NCBI RefSeq assembly: GCF_000369525.1
Contig: NZ_KB850071.1
Span: forward strand, 1-64,000
DNA from: Acinetobacter higginsii
Lineage (GTDB): Bacteria > Pseudomonadota > Gammaproteobacteria > Pseudomonadales > Moraxellaceae
Direction of reading: 5' to 3'
DNA length: 64,000 nucleotides
Numbering within the stretch: the first letter of the stretch is position 1; each line of letters opens with the position of its first letter. The notes under the pieces are model-generated. The model searched no databases and was not told the origin of the DNA. It saw only the letters and a program-made list of their open reading frames with translations. This document shows, piece by piece, positions 1-9,007 of this stretch. Made by a program: the position numbers and the translations under genes.

Positions 1-242
1 TAGCCAAATCCTTGTTTCTCAACAAGTTTTTATCTGCATCACCGCCGATGGATGTGCATTCTACAGCATTTCACATCAGACACAACCCCCTTTTTTAAAT
101 TATCTTAATTTATTGCTTCGACCGCTTATTTTTTGAACTGAACAGTTACTTTTAATGCTTTTTCTTTGTGTTTAAGAACTTTTTTTAAACAATTAAGTCC
201 AGTAGAATATGTCTCTTGCTTCACATTTTTTGGCACTTTTGA
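1..242. other. Intergenic region upstream of yfiR
   Basis: AT-rich sequence at the window edge. No convincing coding frame, promoter or operator was recognised. The gene to the left is outside the window, so this is presumably the yfiRNB promoter region. This is inferred from position only. Confidence 0.4.
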
Positions 243-755
243 TTGAAAATACGGTTTGCTGGTAAAAAGGCTCGATATTTATTGCTTGCTGCATCTTTTG
301 CTGCGAGCCCGCTTTGCTATGCCATATCAACGCATAACTTCTATGAATTGGCCTTATCAATATTAAGTTATAGCAAATGGTCGAATACAAATCGGCCAAC
401 CATTTGTGTCATAGATAATCAAGATGCTGCGAATCAGTTCCAAAGCAATATTCGTCAGCTTGCTTATGAATATCAAGTTCAGGCAGTCAGCGCTAAAGAC
501 TTCCCGAAAACAGAATGTCATGTTGCCTATTTCACAACAACGTCACCGCAACAACAGCAAAACTTGATTCAAGCCTATCCGTCCCGATCGTTGCTTTCAT
601 TGAGCACCAATAACCCAGCCTGTGAAATTGGCAGTATTTTCTGCTTATATAACAAGAAGACCTTTTCTACATTTAAGGTAAATTTGGATGCGTTAAGTTA
701 TTCCAAAGTGCATATTGATCCTCGTGTTTTACTTTTAGCAAAGAATGCAGGGTGA
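243..755 (+). CDS. yfiR: YfiR-like periplasmic regulator of a diguanylate cyclase
   Basis: Small secreted protein (170 aa) of the YfiR (DUF4154) family. In Pseudomonas, YfiR sits in the periplasm and holds the inner-membrane cyclase YfiN inactive. A signal peptide covers about residues 1-27 and ends near CYA. The mature part has four Cys (55, 92, 127, 134); the last two are 7 residues apart, as I recall for one YfiR disulfide. The C-terminus (FKVNLDALSYSKVHIDPRVL) has the family's typical closing pattern. The start is TTG: an in-frame stop lies directly before it, and the next ATG would cut the signal peptide, so TTG is the only good start. No clear Shine-Dalgarno is seen. It is the first gene of a three-gene operon with the cyclase and an OmpA-like lipoprotein. 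Confidence 0.82.
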   Translation: MKIRFAGKKARYLLLAASFAASPLCYAISTHNFYELALSILSYSKWSNTNRPTICVIDNQDAANQFQSNIRQLAYEYQVQAVSAKDFPKTECHVAYFTTTSPQQQQNLIQAYPSRSLLSLSTNNPACEIGSIFCLYNKKTFSTFKVNLDALSYSKVHIDPRVLLLAKNAG

Positions 756-760
756 ACAGG

Positions 761-1984
761 ATGATTTCTAATTTATATCAATCAACGTCCTTACACGCCT
801 TATTCCGTAAGTCGCAGTTTGCGATCTTTGCAATTACTTTCGTAATTTGTTCTTTTACATTCGCCACAATTTCCATGTTCACTATGGAAACCTATGCGAA
901 ACAAAATTTACAGTTATTAAGCCAAACGGTTCTGGAACGTGTTCAACCTGCAGTGGTGTTTAGAGATAAAGGTGCAATTGATCAGATCCTTGATGATTAC
1001 ACCAGTGAACATGCTATCCGCAGTATTCATGTTTATGATCCACAGCAACAACTATTGGCTGAAAGTACCAAAAAAGTTGCACATACATCAGTGATGCAAG
1101 ATTTAATGGATCGTTGGTTTTTGCATGATCCCGTTAAACTCATGGTAGTCCATCATAAGAAAAAAGTAGGCGAACTGGTGCTCTATGGTAGCTCCGAGAA
1201 TATTTTGCACTTTTTAAAGACCATTATTATTGGTCTTGCAATTTCAATGTTCTTCATTGTGATTGCTTTATTGTGGTCGGTGAATATTACCTATCGCCAA
1301 ATTATGCAAGCAATCAAGCCACTCACCCATATTGCACAATTGGTCAGTGATCAAAAGGCCTATAACTTACGCTTCCCCAACAACCATATTCACGAATTTC
1401 AAAATTTAAATACCGTATTTAATGAACTGTTAGAAGAAATCCAAATTTGGCATACTCATTTGCAAAAAGAAAATCGTCAACTGTCATTCCAAGCCCATCA
1501 TGATCAACTGACGAGCTTGCCAAATCGTCATTATTTTTATCAAGAATTATTCAATATCTTCGAAAACCCGCAATATCGTCACAACTCGGCCTTATTATTT
1601 ATCGATAATAACAAGTTTAAAATGATTAATGATGAGTATGGGCATTTAGCCGGTGATGCGGTTTTAAAAGAAATGGCGTCTCGTTTAAGGCTATCGGTCC
1701 GCCATGAGGATTTTATTGCGCGTTTAGGTGGTGACGAGTTTGCCATCATTCTACATGCAATCCATCACACTGATCATTTAACAACAATCGCTGAAGGCGT
1801 TCTCGCAAGTTGTGAGCAGCCTTTAGAGTTTAACGGACAAATGATTCATTTCGGTTTTAGCTTAGGGGTTGCTTTTTCTCAGTTTGCAGAGAATCCAGAG
1901 GATTTAATTATGCAAGCCGATCAAGCCATGTATAAAGCTAAAAATTTAAACCCACATTGGTTTCTTTATAAACCAGAAATTTAG
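761..1984 (+). CDS. yfiN: YfiN-like membrane diguanylate cyclase (HAMP-GGDEF)
   Basis: Makes cyclic di-GMP from two GTP at the inner membrane. Two membrane segments (about residues 22-45 and 155-178, counted from the GTG at 752) flank a periplasmic sensor domain. A HAMP-like linker and a GGDEF domain follow. The active-site motif GGDEF is intact (326-330), and an RxxD product-inhibition site (R317, D320) lies exactly five residues before it, so feedback inhibition is expected. A GTG at 752 overlaps the yfiR stop. The ATG at 761 is preferred because AGGG lies about 8 bases before it. By analogy with Pseudomonas YfiBNR, YfiR represses this enzyme and YfiB relieves the repression. The regulation is inferred; the enzyme class is clear. 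Confidence 0.88.
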   Translation: MISNLYQSTSLHALFRKSQFAIFAITFVICSFTFATISMFTMETYAKQNLQLLSQTVLERVQPAVVFRDKGAIDQILDDYTSEHAIRSIHVYDPQQQLLAESTKKVAHTSVMQDLMDRWFLHDPVKLMVVHHKKKVGELVLYGSSENILHFLKTIIIGLAISMFFIVIALLWSVNITYRQIMQAIKPLTHIAQLVSDQKAYNLRFPNNHIHEFQNLNTVFNELLEEIQIWHTHLQKENRQLSFQAHHDQLTSLPNRHYFYQELFNIFENPQYRHNSALLFIDNNKFKMINDEYGHLAGDAVLKEMASRLRLSVRHEDFIARLGGDEFAIILHAIHHTDHLTTIAEGVLASCEQPLEFNGQMIHFGFSLGVAFSQFAENPEDLIMQADQAMYKAKNLNPHWFLYKPEI

Positions 1985-1992
1985 GACATGTT

Positions 1993-2472
1993 ATGCGCAC
2001 TCACACCATTAAAATTTCATTTATTGCGTTGCTCTGCCTAACATTGGCTGGCTGCTTGAGTTTTGGCCCGTTGAAATATCGTCAGGTCAAAATGCTGAAG
2101 AAAGAAGGTTTCGTGCTGACAGATGAAGGCTGGACACTGGGCCTACCTGAACGTTTATTATTTGATTTTAATAAGGCAGAGATCAAACCTGAACATCAAA
2201 AAGAGATTGTTCGTTTGGCCACGCAATTAAATAAATATGACCTACAAAAATTAAAAATTGTGGGTCATACCGATGATATTGGTAATCCAGAATACAATCA
2301 GAAACTCTCTGAAGAACGTGCTCAAAGTGTTTCAACAATTTTTGTCGCTCAAGGCTTTAAGCAAAATAACCTAACTGTAGTGGGTCGCGGCTCAAGCCAA
2401 CCTTTTGTAGCCAATACATCAGATGAAAACCGTGCCAGCAACCGTCGAGTGAATGTCATCATTATCCCATAA
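1993..2472 (+). CDS. yfiB: YfiB-like OmpA-domain outer-membrane lipoprotein
   Basis: 159 aa. A signal peptide with lipobox LAGC (Cys at about residue 21) predicts a lipoprotein. The C-terminal two thirds is an OmpA/Pal-type peptidoglycan-binding domain, with the signature region VGHTDDIGNPEYNQKLSEER and an ending that carries RASNRRV. It starts 8 bases after the cyclase stop, so it is the third gene of the operon. In Pseudomonas, YfiB binds YfiR at the outer membrane and frees YfiN; gene order R-N-B matches here. The assignment rests on family plus context; alone it could be any OmpA-like lipoprotein. Confidence 0.83.
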   Translation: MRTHTIKISFIALLCLTLAGCLSFGPLKYRQVKMLKKEGFVLTDEGWTLGLPERLLFDFNKAEIKPEHQKEIVRLATQLNKYDLQKLKIVGHTDDIGNPEYNQKLSEERAQSVSTIFVAQGFKQNNLTVVGRGSSQPFVANTSDENRASNRRVNVIIIP

Positions 2473-2486
2473 ATGCTCATCACGAT

Positions 2487-2521
2487 AAAAAAAACCGACT
2501 TTATTAAGTCGGTTTTTTTTA
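2487..2521. terminator. Bidirectional terminator, yfiB / phosphoesterase
   Basis: Stem AAACCGACTT / AAGTCGGTTT with a four-base loop, A-run on the left and T-run on the right. It lies between two convergent genes and can serve both. Confidence 0.9.
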
Positions 2522-2522
2522 T

Positions 2523-3533
2523 TTAAATCAGTTCAATGATATCAATCGTTGGTGGCACCCGAAATCGAAAAGGTACACCAACCATCCCCGTTCCCACCGT
2601 GACAAAAACATCCGCAAGTTCATGGGTATAGAAACCTTTCTTGTGTCCCAAAATTGAAACGCGTTTCATAATATAACTGGTAATCCACGGTAATTCGATC
2701 TGCCCACCATGTGTATGTCCCGACAGCATTAATGGACGCGTTGGTAACTCAGGCACCATATCTACAGTGTCGGGATTATGTGACAAAATCAACCAAGGCT
2801 TATCTTGTGGTAAATCTGGCATAAAACGCATATTCGCCTTCCCTGCCCACAAATCTCCAATCCCGATCAAACGGAACTCATCAAAATCAACAATTTTCCC
2901 TTCGATATCTATGACATTATTCTGTTCGAGTGCCTGACTTAATAATGCCTGAATTGGAGGACCTGGATATTGTTCATCATGATTACCTGGTACCGAATAA
3001 ACAGGTGCCTGAATTTGCTTTAAAACCTCAAGCTCCTGTATCAAGCGATTTTCAGGTTCATAGGTCCAATCACCAGCAACCACAACCAAATCAGGTTGCG
3101 CTTGATTGAGTTTCTTTACAATGCTTTTTAATTGTCGCTCATGTCCTGAAAATAAACCCACATGCATATCAGCAACTAAAGCGACTTTAATCGGTCGGGT
3201 AAATTCACGTTCTGAATTGAGTCGATACTGATGATGTTGAACATGAATTTTGTGTGGCTCAATAAAACGCGCATAGATCAACACACTGCTGAGTAAAAAT
3301 ACAAATCCTGCTTGATGAAGGCTGTAATATTCAACCCAACCGGCATATAGACTAAAAAACCAGAGTGGGACTAATAAATAAGACAGATAAAACGCCAATA
3401 AATGTACAAAGGCTTTAAATGGATGGATGGTTTCTGTACGTGCTTGATGAACCCAAGCTTGAATCAATGCCCAAAATGCCAAAACGGCAAAAATAAGGTA
3501 AAAACCAAAAATAATAGTATCCGAATTCGACAT
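2523..3533 (-). CDS. Membrane-anchored calcineurin-like metallophosphoesterase
   Basis: Predicted phosphoesterase with an N-terminal membrane region (three or four hydrophobic segments in the first ~100 residues) and a cytoplasm- or periplasm-facing catalytic domain. The metal-binding motifs appear in order: ADMHVG, GDW, GNHDE, and SGHTHGGQ near the C-terminus. It resembles the YkuE/YaeI group, some of which act on lipid-like phosphoesters; the substrate here cannot be told. A longer frame starts at 3569, but the ATG at 3533 has GAGGG five bases before it and is preferred. Convergent with yfiB. Confidence 0.82.
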   Translation of the reverse strand: MSNSDTIIFGFYLIFAVLAFWALIQAWVHQARTETIHPFKAFVHLLAFYLSYLLVPLWFFSLYAGWVEYYSLHQAGFVFLLSSVLIYARFIEPHKIHVQHHQYRLNSEREFTRPIKVALVADMHVGLFSGHERQLKSIVKKLNQAQPDLVVVAGDWTYEPENRLIQELEVLKQIQAPVYSVPGNHDEQYPGPPIQALLSQALEQNNVIDIEGKIVDFDEFRLIGIGDLWAGKANMRFMPDLPQDKPWLILSHNPDTVDMVPELPTRPLMLSGHTHGGQIELPWITSYIMKRVSILGHKKGFYTHELADVFVTVGTGMVGVPFRFRVPPTIDIIELI

Positions 3534-3636
3534 TACAGCCCTCATTAACTTTACCTTAGGGACATACATCTCATCTTATATTTATCTTTTTCGATGAAGT
3601 GGTATACTCGAGCCCAACTTTTAATCAGTAACGATT

Positions 3637-5265
3637 ATGACGCAATTTTCTCATTTAAATAGCAAACATACAAAGATAAGTACAAGTACTTACAATAAAA
3701 GTATGCTTGCGATTTATTGCTCAATTGCACTGACCGTTACAGGTTGTAGCACCCTACCTAAACATAAAATTGAACCTGTCATTCAAACAACCACACAAAT
3801 CGACACCTCACAAACATCTTTAGCACAGGTGATTCGCCCCCTACAAGAACAGCACCCCGAGCTCACGGGTTATCACGTTTTATATGAGCCTTTAGAAGCA
3901 CTTGCAGCTCGACTTCGTTTAATTGATAAAGCCGAAAAAACCTTAGATTTACAATACTATATTTGGGACAATGACAAAGTTGGGGCTTTGGCCTTGCATG
4001 CACTGATCCGTGCTGCAGATCGCGGTGTTCGCGTTCGACTATTGATTGATGATAATAATGCCAAGCATACCGAAGGTATTTTTTTAGCTTTGGCACAACA
4101 TCCCAATATCGAGGTAAAACTATTCAATCCTTACCGTTTCCGAAAATATCGTGCAATTGATATGGTACTGGATCTAAAGCGCATTAACCGTCGTATGCAT
4201 AATAAGAGCTTTATTGCCGACCATCAGGTGGCTTTGATTGGCGGGCGAAATATGACCAACCAATACTACAATGTCAGTGATACCTATCAGTTTTCTGACG
4301 TGGATGTGATGCTATTCGGTACCGCTGTAAATGATATTTCCAAATCATTTGATGATTACTGGAACCATGAATATGCCTACGATGTCCGAGAAGTGGTTAA
4401 ACAAAGTGCTCACCGTTTAAGCTATGAGAGTCTTAAAGAGCAACTTGATGAGCACTATAAACGAATCACGGTACAAAACTATGTTGATTTAACCAGCCAC
4501 TCTCAAGCCGTCGACGCACTCATGGATCGGGATATTTCACTCGATTGGGTCAAAGCAGAAGTGGTCAAAGACTCACCAGATAAAATCAAATCTAAAGCTA
4601 AAAAAGAAGAACATCTCAACTTCCAGTTAATTAACCACCTCGAACAACCCGAAAAGAATATCGATTTAATTTCTGCTTATTTTGTTCCTGAAAAGAAAGG
4701 AACAAAAATTTTAAGTGATTTGGCAAAAGATGGTATCGAAGTCAGAGTATTGACCAACTCATTTAAAGCCAATGACGTAGCAGTGGTACATGCTTTTTAT
4801 GGGAAATACCGCCAAGAACTGCTGGAAAATGGCGTACAACTGTATGAGTTTTTACCTGCTTTAGATAAAAGTGATCTGGATAAACATACCGAAGATCTGG
4901 CAAAAAAAGCCAAGGTCAATATCAAAGGTTTAAGTCGTTCGAGTCTGCATGCCAAACTGATGGCACTCGATGAAAAACAGGTCTTTATTGGTTCTTTTAA
5001 TTTTGACCCGCGTTCCGCTTATTTGAACACCGAGATTGGCGTATTACTGAATAGCCCGCCATTGGCACAAGCAGTGCATGCGACCATGGATCAAAACTTA
5101 AAGACTTATGCCTATCGCTTGGTTTTAGATGCCAACAAGAACATTAATTGGCAGCGAGAAACACCACAAGGTCCTTTGATCTATACCAAAGAACCGAAAA
5201 TGAAATGGTGGCAAAGAGCAGGCATGAAAATGATTTCATGGTTACCAATTGAAGGGTTTATGTAG
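3637..5265 (+). CDS. Phospholipase D / cardiolipin synthase-like lipoprotein
   Basis: 542 aa phospholipase D superfamily protein with two complete HKD motifs: H188-K190-D195 (HNKSFIAD) and H438-K440-D445 (HAKLMALD), each followed by the usual GG/GS-N stretch. This layout fits ClsC-like cardiolipin synthases or phospholipases of the envelope. The N-terminus carries a hydrophobic stretch ending in VTGCS, a lipobox, so the protein is likely a lipoprotein. The first ATG gives a long hydrophilic leader; a later ATG at 3703 would give a more compact signal peptide, and neither has a good ribosome site. It overlaps the convergent acyltransferase by 8 bases. That neighbour also handles phospholipids, which supports a lipid role. 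Confidence 0.85.
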   Translation: MTQFSHLNSKHTKISTSTYNKSMLAIYCSIALTVTGCSTLPKHKIEPVIQTTTQIDTSQTSLAQVIRPLQEQHPELTGYHVLYEPLEALAARLRLIDKAEKTLDLQYYIWDNDKVGALALHALIRAADRGVRVRLLIDDNNAKHTEGIFLALAQHPNIEVKLFNPYRFRKYRAIDMVLDLKRINRRMHNKSFIADHQVALIGGRNMTNQYYNVSDTYQFSDVDVMLFGTAVNDISKSFDDYWNHEYAYDVREVVKQSAHRLSYESLKEQLDEHYKRITVQNYVDLTSHSQAVDALMDRDISLDWVKAEVVKDSPDKIKSKAKKEEHLNFQLINHLEQPEKNIDLISAYFVPEKKGTKILSDLAKDGIEVRVLTNSFKANDVAVVHAFYGKYRQELLENGVQLYEFLPALDKSDLDKHTEDLAKKAKVNIKGLSRSSLHAKLMALDEKQVFIGSFNFDPRSAYLNTEIGVLLNSPPLAQAVHATMDQNLKTYAYRLVLDANKNINWQRETPQGPLIYTKEPKMKWWQRAGMKMISWLPIEGFM

Positions 5266-6088
5266 TTTCCAAGCTTTCTGGTAGCACGGATAGTACTTTT
5301 CGCTGCAAGCGCTCTAGACCTGCTCGCATTTGACGGTCCACTTCCTTGGTGAGTGTTTCTACCGTATGCCCTTCGACTGGAATGGCAGGTAATGTCATTA
5401 AATGTGCAGTGACTTGAGGCATCTCCAAAACACGTTGCACATGCTCTGCAAATGTCATTTCGCCGATAAACGGCGCAACCAAATCTAGTTCACCTTGTTG
5501 GTTCACATAGCAAATCACACAAATCTGCACAGGTCGTTGCGCTTCAATTGCAGCACCTAATAAGCGGCCATGTACTTTTTTAACTTTACTGCCATCGGTG
5601 GTGGTTGCCTCAGGAAAGAACAGTACAGGAATATCTTGTTTTAAGAATTCAGTAATTTGCTCACGAATGCGAATCGAATCACCTGAACCACGCTTAATAA
5701 ATAAAGTGCCGCCGCCTTTTGCTAAGCTCCCTAAAATAGGCCATTTTTCAACTTCGGCTTTGGCCAAGAAAAAGATGCGTGCACCCGAGCCCAACACTGC
5801 TACATCTAACCAAGAAATATGGTTACTCACCCATAAGGCAGGCTCACGCGGAATGGTGCCATGAACTTGGACTTCAATATTAAAGACTTCACACAAACGA
5901 CGACAGAAATACTGTACATAACGGGTATTTACTGGATTATTTGGATCTTTATATAAACCATGCCGGTAAATGAGATAGAAGCCTTCACCAATCGTCTCCA
6001 GACCTGAGGCTAATTTTTTACTGTATAAACTAAACTTCGAAAACAAACTTAAAGGTGTGTTATTTACTGTTGTTGCTTGTTGAGTCAT
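5258..6088 (-). CDS. Lysophospholipid acyltransferase (PlsC/LPLAT family)
   Basis: 276 aa. Family motifs are clear: NH(x4)D as NHISWLD (His90, Asp95), the substrate-binding FIKRGSGDS region, and FPEATTTDG (158-166). Such enzymes move an acyl group from acyl-ACP or acyl-CoA to a lysophospholipid at the inner membrane. The exact acceptor is open (lysophosphatidic acid, or an ornithine or other lipid). It converges with the phospholipase D gene with an 8-base overlap. Confidence 0.86.
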   Translation of the reverse strand: MTQQATTVNNTPLSLFSKFSLYSKKLASGLETIGEGFYLIYRHGLYKDPNNPVNTRYVQYFCRRLCEVFNIEVQVHGTIPREPALWVSNHISWLDVAVLGSGARIFFLAKAEVEKWPILGSLAKGGGTLFIKRGSGDSIRIREQITEFLKQDIPVLFFPEATTTDGSKVKKVHGRLLGAAIEAQRPVQICVICYVNQQGELDLVAPFIGEMTFAEHVQRVLEMPQVTAHLMTLPAIPVEGHTVETLTKEVDRQMRAGLERLQRKVLSVLPESLETT

Positions 6089-6278
6089 AAATTCTTAAAA
6101 CCGTACGCATGTATGCACGTGTGCATTGAATTAACTCTGTTATATCATGTCGATATTGCCTTATAGAAGTTTCCTTCATAACAAAAAACGAATGTGAGCA
6201 TAAATTTTTTCAATTTTAAAAGATTTATCAGATCAAATATTATAAATAAATCGAATTTACAGATCAAAAGGTGATGTG

Positions 6279-6419
6279 ATGAACCAGCAAAGCACGACAT
6301 CTGAGCCACAAACCACTATTCCTTATGGCTATGCCTTAAGAATGTTTCTAGGGTGGTCAATTTTGTATATGGGAACATTAGTCGGATTCATAGAACTTTT
6401 ACGTCGTAATGTCATATAA
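6279..6419 (+). CDS. Small single-pass membrane protein (46 aa), unknown
   Basis: Short frame ATG to TAA, 46 codons, found by reading the gap before hflX. The N-terminal third is hydrophilic (MNQQSTTSEPQTTIPYG). It is followed by a strongly hydrophobic segment (about residues 20-38, rich in L, I, W, G) and a basic tail ending RRNVI, the look of a one-pass membrane peptide with a cytoplasmic C-terminus. A good ribosome site (AAAGGTGA) lies 6-8 bases before the ATG. It is 74 bases upstream of hflX on the same strand. I do not recognise a family. Coding is supported by the ribosome site, the sensible membrane profile and position, but conservation cannot be tested here. Confidence 0.68.
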   Translation: MNQQSTTSEPQTTIPYGYALRMFLGWSILYMGTLVGFIELLRRNVI

Positions 6420-6493
6420 GTCGAGTAAGTCTTTGCCCTTTGCCTGAAGTTTATTCTAGAATAAGACTTTAAGTATAAGGATTACATAACAGC

Positions 6494-7837
6494 GTGGAAA
6501 ATTTTGAGCAGCGTCAAAGTGGTGAACGGGCAATATTAGTCAGTGTGTCTGTTCAACTCCTCGATGATCTTGATGCTGAAGAGTTTCGATTGCTCGCTCA
6601 ATCCGCAGGCGCTGAAATCCTTGAACATCTCTCAGTCCAACGTAATAAACCTGATCCGAAGTTTTTCATCGGTTTAGGTAAAGTGGATGAGATTGCAGAA
6701 CTGGTCCAGACTCTCGAAGCGGAATTGGTGATTTTCGACCATTCACTCTCACCCGCGCAAGAACGTAATCTAGAACGAATTCTCAAGTGTCGAGTGATTG
6801 ACCGTACTGGTTTAATTCTGGATATCTTTGCGCTCCGTGCACGTACCCATGAAGGGAAATTACAGGTTGAGTTAGCTCAACTTAAACATTTATCCACCCG
6901 TTTAATTCGAGGTTTTACGGGCAATTTAGAACAACAAAAAGGTGGTATCGGCCTACGTGGCCCTGGTGAATCACAACTAGAAACAGACCGCCGCTTGATT
7001 CGAGTGCGTATTACTCAACTCAAAGACAAACTGGTTAAAGTACAGCAAACTCGCTTACAGGGACGTGCCGCACGCCAAAAAGCTGCTATTCCAACAATTT
7101 CGCTAGTGGGATATACCAACGCGGGCAAATCGACTTTATTTAATATTTTAGCCAAAAGCGATGTCTATGCTGCCGATCAACTGTTTGCGACCCTCGATCC
7201 TACCTTACGTCGCTTAGATTGGGACGGTATTGGTACCGTTGTACTGGCAGATACCGTTGGATTCGTTCGTAACCTGCAACATGATTTGGTTGAATCGTTC
7301 AAAGCCACCTTAGAAGAAACATTAGAAGCGACCTTGCTGCTACACGTCATTGATAGCAGCAGTCCGAATATGCCTGAACAGATTGAAGCGGTAGAATCGG
7401 TACTGAAAGAAATCGGTGCAGATGCCCCGATTTTGCATGTCTACAATAAAATTGATCTCAGCGGTGATGCCGCCAAAATCATTTATAAAACATCTGACGT
7501 CCCTGATCGGGTCTATGTTTCAGCCCATGCTGGGCAAGGCCTTGAATTACTCAGTCAAGCCGTACAACAATGTCTGATGGGACAATTGCAACAGTTTGAC
7601 TTAGTGCTAAAACCCGCTTACGGTAAATTACGCACACAACTTTATACGCTGAACGTGATTCAATCGGAACAGTATGATGAGCAAGGCGACCTCCATATAT
7701 CCGTATGTATTGCACCACATAAACTGGAACAAATCATTAAACAAGCCCATTTACCATTAGACGAAATTCTTGGAAAAAAAGCTTCCTTATTTCAACGCCC
7801 TTTGGAAGAATTTGAAATAGATCATCCGTCCCTATAA
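6494..7837 (+). CDS. hflX: GTPase HflX (ribosome-splitting factor)
   Basis: 447 aa. HflX binds 50S subunits and splits stalled or heat-damaged ribosomes using GTP. An N-terminal HflX domain carries FIGLGKVDE and the glycine-rich segment GGIGLRGPGESQLETDRR (150-167). The G domain has the P-loop GYTNAGKS (206-213), DTVGFVRNL (from 253) and NKID. The start is GTG at 6494 with a weak purine-rich site upstream. In many gamma-proteobacteria hfq precedes hflX; here a short membrane protein does. Confidence 0.96.
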   Translation: MENFEQRQSGERAILVSVSVQLLDDLDAEEFRLLAQSAGAEILEHLSVQRNKPDPKFFIGLGKVDEIAELVQTLEAELVIFDHSLSPAQERNLERILKCRVIDRTGLILDIFALRARTHEGKLQVELAQLKHLSTRLIRGFTGNLEQQKGGIGLRGPGESQLETDRRLIRVRITQLKDKLVKVQQTRLQGRAARQKAAIPTISLVGYTNAGKSTLFNILAKSDVYAADQLFATLDPTLRRLDWDGIGTVVLADTVGFVRNLQHDLVESFKATLEETLEATLLLHVIDSSSPNMPEQIEAVESVLKEIGADAPILHVYNKIDLSGDAAKIIYKTSDVPDRVYVSAHAGQGLELLSQAVQQCLMGQLQQFDLVLKPAYGKLRTQLYTLNVIQSEQYDEQGDLHISVCIAPHKLEQIIKQAHLPLDEILGKKASLFQRPLEEFEIDHPSL

Positions 7838-7880
7838 TTACGATCAGCCATCGTTCCGATAAACGAGAGTTAGAAAGAAA

Positions 7881-8243
7881 ATGAAAAATATTGATTGGAC
7901 AGCTTGGTTTGGCACGATTTTATTAATTATCGTCTATCGTGAAGGAGCTGTCGCAATCACGCAAGCTTTTGGTCATCCTGAATTGGGCAATCTGGCTGGG
8001 CTGATTAGCTTATTAGCAACATTGTTAATCTGGAGACGTTTTAGAAAAATCTCCAATCGCCTGATTGATACCAACAACAAAATCTTAAAAGAAAGTGCAT
8101 TTGCTTTTCTACCGATCTGTGCAGGTTCATTAATCATGCTGGTACATATGGGCAAAGAAATTCCTGCATTTTTATTTATTCTAACTTTCAGTACATTATT
8201 GCCATTATGGATTTATGCCAAAATGGCGAAACGTTGGTTATAA
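7881..8243 (+). CDS. LrgA/CidA-family holin-like membrane protein
   Basis: 120 aa with four hydrophobic segments and a basic stretch in the middle (RRFRK), the size and layout of CidA/LrgA proteins. It is followed after 11 bases by an LrgB-family gene, the standard partner. In Gram-positives these pairs affect murein hydrolase export and programmed lysis, and in other bacteria they have been linked to small-acid transport; the role here is not known. The family call is supported mainly by the partner gene. Confidence 0.75.
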   Translation: MKNIDWTAWFGTILLIIVYREGAVAITQAFGHPELGNLAGLISLLATLLIWRRFRKISNRLIDTNNKILKESAFAFLPICAGSLIMLVHMGKEIPAFLFILTFSTLLPLWIYAKMAKRWL

Positions 8244-8254
8244 GGAGCTGATCT

Positions 8255-8923
8255 ATGTCAATGGTTATCTATGGCTTCATCATTACCTTCGTTAGTTATC
8301 TTCTTGCCAAACCACTGAATCAAAAATTCCCACAAATTCCACTGATTGTGTTTGGCATGTTTATTGTGATTGCTTTCTTGGCAATCTTCGGCATTCCTTA
8401 CCAACAGTATATGGATAACGTGAATGGCGTTTTCAACCATCTACTCGGCTATGTCACGGTTGCCTTGGCAATTCCCTTAGCCGCAATGCGCTATGATGAT
8501 CTACCGCTAAAATCGATGATTGGGATTTTATGCTTTGCCAGTATTAGTGCGGTTGCCCTACCAATGGGACTGGCCTATTTACTGCACATGTCTGAGCCAA
8601 CGATTATGGCTTTTGCAACGCGTGCTGTGACTACTCCAATTGCCTTGAACATCGCAACCCTACTGCATGCTCCTTTGATGATGGTGACACTGATTGTGAT
8701 TTTATCAGGTGTGATTGGTGCGGCATTCTCCCCTTGGATTTTAAAACATATCCATGACGAACGTGCTTCTGGTCTGGCGCTAGGTTTAGCTGCGCATGCA
8801 ATTGGTACAGCTCAAGCATGGCAACGCGGTCCTGTCACAGGTCGTTATGCAGCCTTTGGCATGGCAGTAAATGGTGTATTTACAGCCATTTGGCTCCCGA
8901 CCTTTATTCTATCTTTATCTTAA
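8255..8923 (+). CDS. LrgB/CidB-family membrane protein
   Basis: 222 aa polytopic protein with about six or seven membrane segments. The LrgB signature is visible: TRAVTTPIAL in the middle and GLAAHAIGTAQAW near the C-terminus. Ribosome site AAGGAG lies 7 bases upstream of the ATG. It pairs with the LrgA-like gene just before it, probably as one transcript. No LytS/LytR or LysR regulator sits beside it. Confidence 0.87.
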   Translation: MSMVIYGFIITFVSYLLAKPLNQKFPQIPLIVFGMFIVIAFLAIFGIPYQQYMDNVNGVFNHLLGYVTVALAIPLAAMRYDDLPLKSMIGILCFASISAVALPMGLAYLLHMSEPTIMAFATRAVTTPIALNIATLLHAPLMMVTLIVILSGVIGAAFSPWILKHIHDERASGLALGLAAHAIGTAQAWQRGPVTGRYAAFGMAVNGVFTAIWLPTFILSLS

Positions 8924-9007
8924 AATTTGCCGCAGATATCACATAAAGATTGAACTAGTTGTCATATATCCGCCATAATGTAAGCTTAAACGTTAAAAGG
9001 ATTTTTA

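Noticed and set aside
8255..8923. LrgAB pair as phage holin genes
   Set aside because: No endolysin, spanin or phage structural genes nearby; the pair matches chromosomal LrgA/LrgB families.
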